This document shows, piece by piece, positions 15,007-23,089 of a stretch of DNA of 25,743 nucleotides (its first letter is position 1; every line of letters begins with the position of its first letter). Origin of the DNA: an uncultured Lachnospiraceae bacterium (GTDB taxonomy: Bacteria > Bacillota > Clostridia > Lachnospirales > Lachnospiraceae); NCBI GenBank assembly GCA_910579225.1, contig CAJTTI010000038.1, positions 1 through 25,743 of the forward strand, in the 5' to 3' direction. The notes below the pieces were generated by a model, which was not told where the DNA came from, searched no databases, and was given only the letters and a program-made list of their open reading frames with translations. The translations under genes and the position numbers were made by a program.

Positions 15007-16653
15007 ATGAAAAAGGGACAGATTTATGAAGGTGTGGTATGGAAAGTCCTGTTTCCAAATAAAGGACAGATCATGTTGGAAGACCGAATGGTTACAGTAA
15101 AGAATGGTCTACCAGGTCAAAAAGTTCAGTTTCAGGTAACAAAAGTCCGGAAGGGAAAAGCAGAAGGACGCATTCTGGAGGTACTGGAGCATGCTCCTTT
15201 GGAATGTGAGCCGGCTTGCAGGCATTTTCGGGAGTGCGGCGGATGTACTTATCAGAATCTTCCTTATGAGGAACAGCTTCGTCTGAAAGAGCAGCAGGTA
15301 AAAGAACTGCTGGATCAGGTGATAACGGAGTATCCCTATGAATTTGAGGGTATCAAAAAGAGTCCCGCCGTCTATGGATATCGGAATAAGATGGAATTTT
15401 CTTTTGGAGATAGTGAGAAGGATGGACCGTTGGAACTTGGTATGCATAAAAGGGGAAGCTTTTATGATATTATAACCGTGGATAACTGCAGGATTGCAGA
15501 TCAGGATTTCGGGAAGATTTTAAAAGAGACATTGACGGTCTTCCGGGAAAAGAACATTTCTTTTTATCATAAGATGCGGCATATGGGGTATCTGCGTCAT
15601 CTGCTGGTACGCAAGGCCTTCAAGACCGGAGAAATACTGGTGGCTTTAGTGACAACGACACAGGCGGGAGAAGAGGAAGCTGGTCTGCTGGAAACGTGGA
15701 AGGAGAGCATGCTTGAACTTACATTGGAAGGGACACTGAGAGGGATTCTTCATATCCGCAATGACAGCCTGGCAGATGTGGTACAAAATGACGGGACAGA
15801 GGTTCTCTATGGAAGCGACTGTTTTCACGAGGAACTGCTTGGGCTTCGTTTCCGGATCACTCCTTTTTCCTTTTTTCAGACCAATTCTGTGGGTGCAGAG
15901 GTTCTCTATGAAACTGCCCGGTCTTATATGGGGGATACGAAAGAACGGGTTATATTTGATCTGTACAGTGGGACCGGGACCATCGCACAGATACTTGCTC
16001 CGGTGGCTAAAAAAGTAATCGGTGTGGAGATTGTGGAAGAGGCTGTGGCGGCAGCCCGGGAAAATGCAGAGCAAAACGGACTTTCAAATTGCGACTTTAT
16101 AGCAGGCGATGTACTGAAGGTGCTGGATACAATGGAAGAACGGCCTGACTATATTGTTCTGGACCCTCCAAGAGACGGCGTGCACCCGAAAGCACTTAAG
16201 AAGATTATTGATTATGGAGTGGATCGGATGGTCTATATCTCCTGTAAGCCCACCAGCCTGGCAAGAGACCTGGAACTTTTGCAGGCATGTGGGTATCAGG
16301 TGGAGAAAGCATGCTGTGTAGATATGTTTCCGTGGAGTGCGAATGTTGAGACAGTATGCTTATTGTCCAAACTTCGAGCGAAACAATATATCGAGATTGA
16401 CTTGGACATGGACGAGTTGGATCTGACCAGCGCAGAGAAAAAAGCTACCTATCAAGAGATCAAGAATTATGTTCTGGAGCATAGCGGCCTGAAGGTCAGT
16501 AGTCTGTATATCGCACAGGTGAAGCAGAAGTGCGGTATCATTGAGCGTGAGAATTATAATAAGCCAAAGTCTGAAGATGCTAAGCAGCCGCAATGCCCGC
16601 CGGAGAAAGAGAAGGCAATTAAAGAGGCGCTGAAGCACTTTGGGATGGTTTAG
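15007..16653 (+). CDS. rlmD: RlmD/RumA-type 23S rRNA (uracil-5-)-methyltransferase with element-supplied C-terminal tail
   Basis: Adds a methyl group to a uracil of 23S rRNA using S-adenosylmethionine. An N-terminal TRAM domain (about 1-58) comes first. The [4Fe-4S] cysteines are C71, C77, C80 and C161. The SAM-binding motif is IFDLYSGTGTIAQI, then VLDPPRDGVHP, and the catalytic Cys413 lies in VYISCKPTSL. The methyltransferase ends near SANVETV (residue 450). The remaining ~98 residues are an extra domain (TYQEIKNYVLEHSGLKVSSL, YIAQVKQKCGI, PPEKEKAIKEALKHF). Single-domain RlmD proteins are about 450 residues. The tail begins at the left repeat of element 2, so it was brought by the element. 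The catalytic part is complete, so activity is probably kept. Confidence 0.93.
   Translation: MKKGQIYEGVVWKVLFPNKGQIMLEDRMVTVKNGLPGQKVQFQVTKVRKGKAEGRILEVLEHAPLECEPACRHFRECGGCTYQNLPYEEQLRLKEQQVKELLDQVITEYPYEFEGIKKSPAVYGYRNKMEFSFGDSEKDGPLELGMHKRGSFYDIITVDNCRIADQDFGKILKETLTVFREKNISFYHKMRHMGYLRHLLVRKAFKTGEILVALVTTTQAGEEEAGLLETWKESMLELTLEGTLRGILHIRNDSLADVVQNDGTEVLYGSDCFHEELLGLRFRITPFSFFQTNSVGAEVLYETARSYMGDTKERVIFDLYSGTGTIAQILAPVAKKVIGVEIVEEAVAAARENAEQNGLSNCDFIAGDVLKVLDTMEERPDYIVLDPPRDGVHPKALKKIIDYGVDRMVYISCKPTSLARDLELLQACGYQVEKACCVDMFPWSANVETVCLLSKLRAKQYIEIDLDMDELDLTSAEKKATYQEIKNYVLEHSGLKVSSLYIAQVKQKCGIIERENYNKPKSEDAKQPQCPPEKEKAIKEALKHFGMV
16345..16356 (+). repeat. Left attachment-site core of element 2
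   Basis: GTTGAGACAGTA, encoding VETV near the RlmD catalytic-domain end; repeated in the same frame at 22726-22737. Confidence 0.82.
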
Positions 16654-16669
16654 CATATAGTAGGATGTA

Positions 16670-16706
16670 AAACACCTGTGTCGGTTTTTGATTGGCACAG
16701 GTGTTT
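16670..16706 (+). terminator. Terminator of rlmD
   Basis: AAACACCTGTG/CACAGGTGTTT stem (11 bp) with a 15-base loop and a TTTTT tail, 16 bases after the stop codon. It lies inside element 2 and so came with the new tail. Confidence 0.9.
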
Positions 16707-16830
16707 TTATAAAATTCAAGAACTCAAATTTTGTGTGCAATTTTTCAAAGAAATCCGTTGCGTTTTCTGTTTTTTCCGGTCAGAATATAAGAGGTTTTGT
16801 CGAATCACACAGTGCAAGGAGTTATATAAT

Positions 16831-17058
16831 ATGCGAATTAGTTATAAAAAGCTGTGGTTGCTGCTATTAGAGCGAGACATCAGTAAAGCTACGTTACGTA
16901 CAGAGTTGAAATTGGCTACTGGAACTATGGCTAAGCTGAATAAGGGCGAAGAGGTTGCTTTGAGTGTTCTGATGCGTATTTGTCAGTATTTGCGTTGCGA
17001 TATTGGAGATATATGTTCTGTTATTTTGGAGGAAAAAGAGAACATATTAAATTATTAA
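16831..17058 (+). CDS. Small XRE (Cro/C1-type) regulator, 75 residues
   Basis: Helix-turn-helix over nearly its whole length: RISYKKLWLLLLERDISKAT, LRTELKLATGTMAKLNKGEE, then LMRICQYLRCDIGDICSVI. This is the compact HTH_26-type protein common in clostridial mobile elements. Start ATG after AAGGAG. First gene of element 2 after the rlmD terminator and 38 bases before the next frame, so the two were probably one operon. Confidence 0.88.
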   Translation: MRISYKKLWLLLLERDISKATLRTELKLATGTMAKLNKGEEVALSVLMRICQYLRCDIGDICSVILEEKENILNY

Positions 17059-17096
17059 CGTAGAGGGATAGAATACGGATAGAAAAGAGTGGTGAG

Positions 17097-19320
17097 ATGG
17101 CGCAAAGAGTACCTTGGGATATGAGTGAAGCAGTTATTATGTTGAATGCGCTGATCTCCGCTCGTGAGGGCAGGACGTCCCGGAAAGATGCGATTGAAGC
17201 GGTGTCTTCAGAGCTTCGTGCACGGGCGAAGAAAAAAGGTATCGAAGTAGACGACATTTTTCGTAACGTAAATGACATTACGCTACAGATGTCTACGATG
17301 GAATACATCCTGACTGATGGCGAAAAAGGCATGAAGAAATCTTCCATGTCTAAGTTATTTCAGGATGTGGTCGCCATGTATCGGAATGATAGAGCAACCT
17401 ATGAAAAAACGCTGAGGGAGGCAAGGAACGTGCCGGATACCAAATCAATACATGACCAGTATTTTGCATGGTTGAAAACACAAGTATCTCCGGCACAGCT
17501 GTCGGAATTATATATGGTGTACACTGACATCGAGGATTTTTGTCTGAAACGCAGCATAATTAAGAAGAAGTTATTTGCATTGACCGACCTCGCTGATATT
17601 CGCAAGGTGATGAACACAGTTGATTCCAATAAGGTCTTCCGTTTTACATATAAGAAAAATCTGAGCAAAATGAGCTCTGCAATGCGATTTTACTACCGCT
17701 TTGTGAAGGAGCACCCTGAGCTGCCTGCTCAGGCAGCACCGATAAAATCTATCAAGAATGCAACTCCTATGGAGACGAAACCTGTAGAACCTTCTCCGAA
17801 GATGGTTGAGTATAGAGAAACAGCAGCGCCTTCCACTGTTGACACTGCCTTATATAAGATTGATTTCGCTAATATTCAATCTCTGGCTTTTACACAGCCA
17901 ACGGAGTATTCATATTTCGGAGAGGATCAGGACAAGGTCAACTCTTGGACGCAATTGTATGTTCAGGTTGTCAAATGCCTGCTGGGTGATTATCCAGATG
18001 TGTTGCGTTCTTATATCAACTGCAACATCAGTGGCCATGGCTGGTGCGATTTCGCTGATAAAGCCGGAATAAGTAGCATGACGGCTCCCAAAAAGGTACA
18101 GGATAATTTCTATCTGGAAACGAACATCAGCGCTACAGATATTGCGGGAAAGATAAAAAAACTACTTGACCTTTGTAATGTGGATTATGAAAATCTGGAA
18201 GTGTATTACCAGAGGCGAGGCACCACAGCGTCTCGAACAATTTTGATGCCAAGAGCAGACGACTGCACCGATAGCTCGGATGCCGAAAGCAGTAAGGAAC
18301 AATTTATAAGCTGGATGTGGCAGACCGGTTCTGCAACAGGCACCATCCGTAGCTATATTTCTGCTATCGGACAGTCTGGCAAGGCTGCCAATGAATATGG
18401 CATTTGTGATACAGATCTGTTCCTGATCGAGGATGCCAATAAACTGCAACAGATTTTGGAAAACCTTTTGAAGATCTCGGCTTTCCGGGATTTAAACGCC
18501 CAGCAGCATAACCGCTTCCGGGCAGCTGTATCCAAGCTCGTTGCTTACCGTTCCAGTACAGGGACGATAATAGCCCATACCCGACTAGAAGAGAAACTTC
18601 CGGAATTAAAAGCCGCTGAGTCGGTTATAAAGCCGCAAGGCCTTCCTGAGGAGACTCGAATCCGCTATACGGAGATTCTTTCAGAGCATTTTGGCGAGGA
18701 TGGCTACCAGACGGGGCGACCTATTTTTCGTGGGCGGTTTATGATAAATACCAGCAGCCGCTTGCAGACAATTTGCACATATACAATCAGGATGCCCTGG
18801 CATCGCTATTGCTGGCCCATGCCAACGGAAAATACACCCAGCGTTATTCTTTTCTGACGAATAACTGGTCTGGTGCAAATACCCAGGAGGATTTGCTTCA
18901 CATTATGAAGAAGTTCCACCAGCCGCAGGATTATACTGCCATTCATGAGAAGGCATGGTTTCTTCCTTATGAAAGGATGAAAACCATTCTGGTTACGACA
19001 GCTTCCATCGTGAATGTTGCAGCTGAGACCTATTTCTATGCGCCAAATCTGCCGGTCAGTGCAGATGAGTTAGCACATCTTTCTTCATTGATAAATGAAG
19101 AACTGAGCTATCACAGCTATATTACGGATGTTCGACTGATGCAGCTGATTGCAGAAAAATGCGCCGGCATTGCACTCAACACGGATGGATACACCACCTA
19201 TGGCTTAAGGAACTGCCTCGGTTACATCCTCCGAGATCAGTTCGCTTTTAATGGGCCTATTATCAAAAACGGGATTATGTGGAATATCTGCTGGACACGC
19301 TGCTGACCGGCACAGAGGCA
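17097..19320 (+). pseudogene. Large unrecognised clostridial element protein, frameshifted twice
   Basis: The first frame (from ATG 17097) begins MAQRVPWDMSEAVIMLNALI and EIDDIFRN-like IEVDDIFRNVNDITLQMSTM, a start I associate with very long hypothetical proteins of Lachnospiraceae. Near 18711-18722 the frame shifts and continues YFSWAVYDKYQQPLADNLHI, then NNWSGANTQEDLLHIMKKFH and ITDVRLMQLIAEKCAGIALN. A second shift near 19255 leads to YQKRDYVEYLLDTLLTG. After that the sequence merges with a primase remnant. There are no clear catalytic motifs. No function can be assigned; the protein as encoded is 586 residues and truncated. Confidence 0.7.
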
Positions 19321-19419
19321 GAAAAGGCTCTGGCACAAGGAAGGAGGTGGCGGTGCTTGAACGGCGAGTGTCAGGCTTCAAGGCCAGAGATCAACAAAAC
19401 AGGCGCAGGCGGGGAGATG

Positions 19420-19973
19420 GAAGCCGTGAATTGGCTGGATGAAAAAGGCCGGGTGATAGAACCGTTGTTTGCTGATTATTTTCTGGAGCGGCATCCGATG
19501 CGCTGCTTGAGCGGAAAGGCGTGCAGAGCGTTCAGGGAACATTGTATTCCCGGTTCGCTTGCTTTGGCAATTGCAGTCTCCACGCCCTTCATGATAAATC
19601 CAACGGCTTTTACCGCAGGCAGCTGCTTCTCACCACCAGAGAACAACCGGCAGACAGAAAGGACGATCCGTTTCTAATCGATAAACTGAGGACAGAGCGT
19701 GACGGCATTTTTCTGTGGGCTTTGGAGGGGCTGCACCGGCTGATAAAGAATAACTATCGGTTTACCATCAGCCAGAGGACGGCGGATAACCTGGAAGCAG
19801 CTATGGAACAGGGAAATAATATTCTGGCGTTTTTGAAATCCGAGGGATATTTTGAGGTCAAAACAGGAACCAAATGCAAATCCACGGATTTCTATAAGGT
19901 CTATATGCGCTGGTGTCAGGACAATCTGGTATTGCAGACAGAAAATCCGCATGATATAATAATCGTGAAATAA
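19420..19973 (+). pseudogene. Phage/plasmid D5-type primase-helicase remnant with internal deletion
   Basis: Two pieces of a D5/P4-like primase. The 5' piece reads EAVNWLDEKGRVIEPLFADY then FLERHPMRC; after about 19500 the other frame gives RKGVQSVQGTLYSRFACFGN, LHALHDKSNGFYRRQLLLTT and DDPFLIDKLRTERDGIFLWA, the C-terminal side of the ATPase and following helices. Walker A and B are missing, so the central ATPase part was deleted. The end also looks truncated (VLQTENPHDIIIVK after CQDNL). It would have started replication of the ancestral element. The junction with the preceding gene is somewhere in 19320-19420. Confidence 0.65.
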
Positions 19974-19982
19974 GTGTCCAAA

Positions 19983-20017
19983 CTCAGTTCAAGAAGGAAA
20001 AACCTTCTTGAACTGAG
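19983..20017. repeat. Perfect 15-bp inverted repeat with A5 loop
   Basis: CTCAGTTCAAGAAGG and its exact complement around AAAAA. Located 28 bases before the RhuM start. No T tail on either side. It may be a terminator for the broken operon, an operator for RhuM, or a scar. Confidence 0.7.
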
Positions 20018-20044
20018 ATACATAAGATTGGCGGGGTGAACGAT

Positions 20045-21049
20045 ATGAATGGTAACGATGCACCAAACAAAAAATCAGATATAATTATTTATACAACAGA
20101 AGATGGATTGGCAAAAATTGAAACCACCTTCGACGGCGATACAGTGTGGCTGTCAATGGATCAGATGGCAGAGCTGTTCCAACGGGATAAATCCACGATT
20201 TCAAGGCATATTAAGAATATTTTTTCGGAAGGTGAACTTGTGCGCGATTCAGTTGTTGCAAATTTTGCAACAACTGCGGCGGACGGAAAAACCTATCAGG
20301 TTGATTATTATAATCTCGATGTCATTATCTCGGTTGGCTATCGTGTAAAGTCCAAACGAGGCACTCAGTTCCGTATTTGGGCAACCGGAATTTTGAAGGA
20401 ATACATGCGGAAAGGGTTTGCCTTGGATGATGAACGCTTGAAAAATCTGGGCGGAGGCGGATACTTCAAGGAACTGCTGGAACGGATCAGAGACATCCGT
20501 GCATCGGAAAAGGTATTCTACCGGCAGGTTCTGGAGATTTACGCTACGAGCATTGACTATGACCCAAAAGCTGAAATTTCCATTCAATTTTTCAAAAAAG
20601 TTCAGAACAAGATTCATTATGCGGTTCATGGTCAAACTGCGGCAGAGGTTATTTACACAAGAGCCGACGCAGAAAAAGACTTTATGGGGCTTACTACCTT
20701 TGCGGGACCCCAGCCGACTCTCCGGGAGGCAGTGATTGCTAAGAATTATCTGGATGAAAAGGAACTCCGGGCAATGGGGCAGCTTGTATCTGGTTATTTG
20801 GATTTTGCAGAACGCCAGGCGGAACGGGAACAGGTTATGACCATGAAAGACTGGGCGGAACATCTGGATCGGATTCTCACCATGAGTGGTGAGCAGCTAT
20901 TACAAGGGAATGGAAGCGTGAGCCATAAGCAGGCTGTTGAGAAAGCAACCACTGAATATAAGAAATACAAGACCAGAACGCTTAGTGAAGTGGAAAAAGA
21001 CTATCTGGATTCTATTAAGGTATTGGAACAGAAGACAGAGAAAAAATGA
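20045..21049 (+). CDS. RhuM-family protein
   Basis: 334 residues from ATG 20045 (GGCGGGG upstream; a GTG at 20036 is an alternative). The N-terminal ~110 residues contain DGLAKIETTFDGDTVWLSMD, QMAELFQRDKSTISRHIKNI and FATTAADGKTYQVDYYNLDV, the conserved RhuM start with a helix-turn-helix-like segment. After YRVKSKRGTQFRIWATGILKEYM comes a helical C-terminal half with GQTAAEVIYTRADAEKDFMG. RhuM proteins are widespread on islands and phages; the function is unsettled and the name comes from a Salmonella island gene. Its stop overlaps the recombinase frame by four bases, suggesting coupling and a role tied to the element. Confidence 0.88.
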   Translation: MNGNDAPNKKSDIIIYTTEDGLAKIETTFDGDTVWLSMDQMAELFQRDKSTISRHIKNIFSEGELVRDSVVANFATTAADGKTYQVDYYNLDVIISVGYRVKSKRGTQFRIWATGILKEYMRKGFALDDERLKNLGGGGYFKELLERIRDIRASEKVFYRQVLEIYATSIDYDPKAEISIQFFKKVQNKIHYAVHGQTAAEVIYTRADAEKDFMGLTTFAGPQPTLREAVIAKNYLDEKELRAMGQLVSGYLDFAERQAEREQVMTMKDWAEHLDRILTMSGEQLLQGNGSVSHKQAVEKATTEYKKYKTRTLSEVEKDYLDSIKVLEQKTEKK

Positions 21050-21081
21050 GAGGCTGTAGTGGCCCCATGGAGAGCAGGCAG

Positions 21082-22770
21082 ATGAAGAAAGAAAAGATAA
21101 AAGTTTACACATATACCAGAGTTTCCACTACTATGCAGGTGGACGGCTATTCTCTGGATGCGCAAAAGGCCAAAATGAAAGCCTGCGCAGACTATAATGA
21201 TTATGAGATCGTTGGCGAATATGAGGATGCTGGCAAGTCCGGCAAATCCATTGAGGGGCGGGCACAGTTCAGTCAGATGATGGAAGACATCAAATCCGGC
21301 AAAGACGGCGTATCCTGTGTGCTGGTGTTCAAATTGTCCCGCTTCGGCAGAAATGCGGCGGATGTGCTTTCTTCCCTTCAGGTCATGCAGGACTTCGGCG
21401 TCAATCTGGTGTGCGTGGAGGATGGCATTGATTCGTCCAAAGACGCCGGCAAATTGATGATTTCTGTCCTGTCTGCTGTGGCGGAGATTGAACGGGAAAA
21501 TATTCGTGTCCAAACGATGGAAGGCCGTATCCAGAAAGCAAGAGAGGGCCGCTGGAACGGTGGTTTTGCTCCCTATGGGTATCAGTTGGCGGATGGAAAA
21601 CTGATTATCAATGAGGAAGAAGCAGAGGCAATTTGTATCATCTATGACCAATATGTCCATACCGACATCGGCGCAAATGGGATTGCAAAATATCTGGAGA
21701 ATCACGGTATCCGCAAAATTCCCCGGCAGAACGGGAAGAATCCCCTGTTTGACGCACATTTGATCCGCTTGATTTTGAAAAATCCCGTGTACTGCGGGAA
21801 GATCGCCTATGGCCGCCGCAAGACAGAAAAAGTTCGAGGCACAAGAAATGAGTATAAGCTGGTGGAGCAGGACAACTATTTGCTGGCGGATGGGCAGCAT
21901 GAAGCGATTGTTTCGGAAGAAGTATGGCAGGCGGCGCAGGTGAAGCTGCTGGCACAGGCAAAGAAATACGAGCATGTCAACCGTGGGAAGGACGAGCATA
22001 CGCATTTGCTCTCCGGTATTGTAAAGTGTCCTGTCTGCGGTGCAGGAATGTATGGGAACAAAAGCATCAAGTACAAGAAGGATGGCACCAAGTATAAAGA
22101 CTTTTATTATTACGGATGCAAACATCGCTCCATGATTCGTGGGCATAAGTGCGATTACAAAAAACAGATTCGGGAAGAACTGCTGGACGATGCCGTGGCG
22201 GAAGTTATCGTAAAGCTGGTGAGTAATCCGAAGTTTGCCGCCATGATACAGGAAAAGATCAATAGAAAAGTGGATACTGCTGCTATTGACCAGGAGATTG
22301 CAAATTACGAGAAACAGCTTCGCCAGCATTATTCTGTCAAGGCAAAGCTGGCGGAGGAAATTGATTCTCTTGATCCAGATGACCGGCACTATGTACGGCG
22401 TAAGGCAGACTTGGATGACCGCCTTTACAAGATGTATGATAAGATCGAAGATACTGAATCTCTGTTGATTGCGGCCAGAGCCAAAAAGCAGGCCATTGAA
22501 GCGGAAAAGTTGACCGGCGACAATATCTATAAAGTGTTGATTTACTTTGATAAGCTGTATAATGCCATGAATGAGCAGGAACAGCGGCAGATTATGGAGG
22601 CGTTGATTTCCGAAATCCAGATTTATGAAGAGCGGCGGCCAAACGGGCAGTGGCTGAAATCAATCAAGTTCAGGCTGCCTATCATAGAGGAAGATATGAA
22701 TATCAGTTTGGACAATGAAGAACAAGTTGAGACAGTAGTAATGCTTTCTCGCAAAAAAACGACAGCGTAA
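21082..22770 (+). CDS. Large serine recombinase (integrase of element 2)
   Basis: 562 residues from ATG 21082, which has GGAGAGCAGG upstream; an in-frame ATG at 21046 overlaps the RhuM stop (ATGA). The resolvase domain has YTRVSTTMQVDGYS with nucleophile Ser15, then VLVFKLSRFGRNAADVLSSL. The recombinase domain starts at APYGYQL. The zinc ribbon is CPVCGAGMYG ... GCKHRSMIRGHKC. A long coiled coil (EIANYEKQLRQHYSVKAKLA) and a C-terminal beta segment RRPNGQWLKSIKFRLPI follow. The last 14 residues, VETVVMLSRKKTTA, are encoded by attR and the rlmD flank, so integration supplies its stop codon. It is otherwise intact. Confidence 0.93.
   Translation: MKKEKIKVYTYTRVSTTMQVDGYSLDAQKAKMKACADYNDYEIVGEYEDAGKSGKSIEGRAQFSQMMEDIKSGKDGVSCVLVFKLSRFGRNAADVLSSLQVMQDFGVNLVCVEDGIDSSKDAGKLMISVLSAVAEIERENIRVQTMEGRIQKAREGRWNGGFAPYGYQLADGKLIINEEEAEAICIIYDQYVHTDIGANGIAKYLENHGIRKIPRQNGKNPLFDAHLIRLILKNPVYCGKIAYGRRKTEKVRGTRNEYKLVEQDNYLLADGQHEAIVSEEVWQAAQVKLLAQAKKYEHVNRGKDEHTHLLSGIVKCPVCGAGMYGNKSIKYKKDGTKYKDFYYYGCKHRSMIRGHKCDYKKQIREELLDDAVAEVIVKLVSNPKFAAMIQEKINRKVDTAAIDQEIANYEKQLRQHYSVKAKLAEEIDSLDPDDRHYVRRKADLDDRLYKMYDKIEDTESLLIAARAKKQAIEAEKLTGDNIYKVLIYFDKLYNAMNEQEQRQIMEALISEIQIYEERRPNGQWLKSIKFRLPIIEEDMNISLDNEEQVETVVMLSRKKTTA
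22726..22737 (+). repeat. Right attachment-site core of element 2
   Basis: GTTGAGACAGTA, the second copy, in the same codon phase (VETV) as at 16345-16356. Confidence 0.82.
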
Positions 22771-23072
22771 TCAACGTAAACGTGGAGTTTGGCGAGGGTG
22801 AGGGCAAAGTGCCACTCGATAATATTGCTAAGAGAGCCGCAGCGTACAAGCCGAAAGAGCGGGTTACTTACAAAATGATTAAGGAGTATATAGAAGCGAA
22901 ATATGGATTTAAAGTACATATCGCATATATCGCAGAGGTAAAACGGGATTTAGGCTTGCCGATGTACGATGCTTCTAATGCGGCAGAGGAATTGAAACAT
23001 CCGAGGAAACATCCGACAGCGGAGAAAGTGGAAGCGATAAAAGATGCACTGAGGTATTATAAGGTAATTTGA
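22738..23072 (+). pseudogene. Displaced rlmD C-terminal tail
   Basis: After VETVVMLSRKK a run of seven A puts the recombinase frame one base away from a frame reading NDSVINVNVEFGEGEGKVPL, then RVTYKMIKEYIEAKYGFKVH, YIAEVKRDLGLP and PTAEKVEAIKDALRYYKVI. This is homologous in layout to the tail on RlmD (16357-16653). It is the original or an earlier rlmD 3' end cut off by element 2. It could be expressed only through GTG 22782 without a good ribosome binding site, or by -1 slippage on A7 as a recombinase fusion. In the tail, TYKMIKEYIEAKYGFKV-YIAEVKRDLG looks like a helix-turn-helix. Confidence 0.75.
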
Positions 23073-23089
23073 TAGAGGGGATGAAGTAT

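Larger units (their letters stand above)
16345..22737. mobile_element. Element 2: decayed integrative element in the 3' end of rlmD
   Basis: 6,381 bp counting one repeat copy. Contents: replacement rlmD tail and terminator, XRE regulator, broken large ORF, primase remnant, RhuM-family gene, large serine recombinase ending at the right repeat. Deleting one copy would give an RlmD of 460 residues ending VETVVMLSRKKTTA, a normal length for the family. There are no conjugation genes, so it is a relic of an integrative mobilisable or satellite element. The 3' end of this rRNA methyltransferase gene (rum/rlmD) is a known integration site in Gram-positive bacteria. Confidence 0.8.

Noticed and set aside
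21001..22389. 462-codon open frame antisense to the serine recombinase
   Set aside because: Fully inside an intact, family-assigned gene on the other strand; composition and lack of a ribosome binding site mark it as a shadow.
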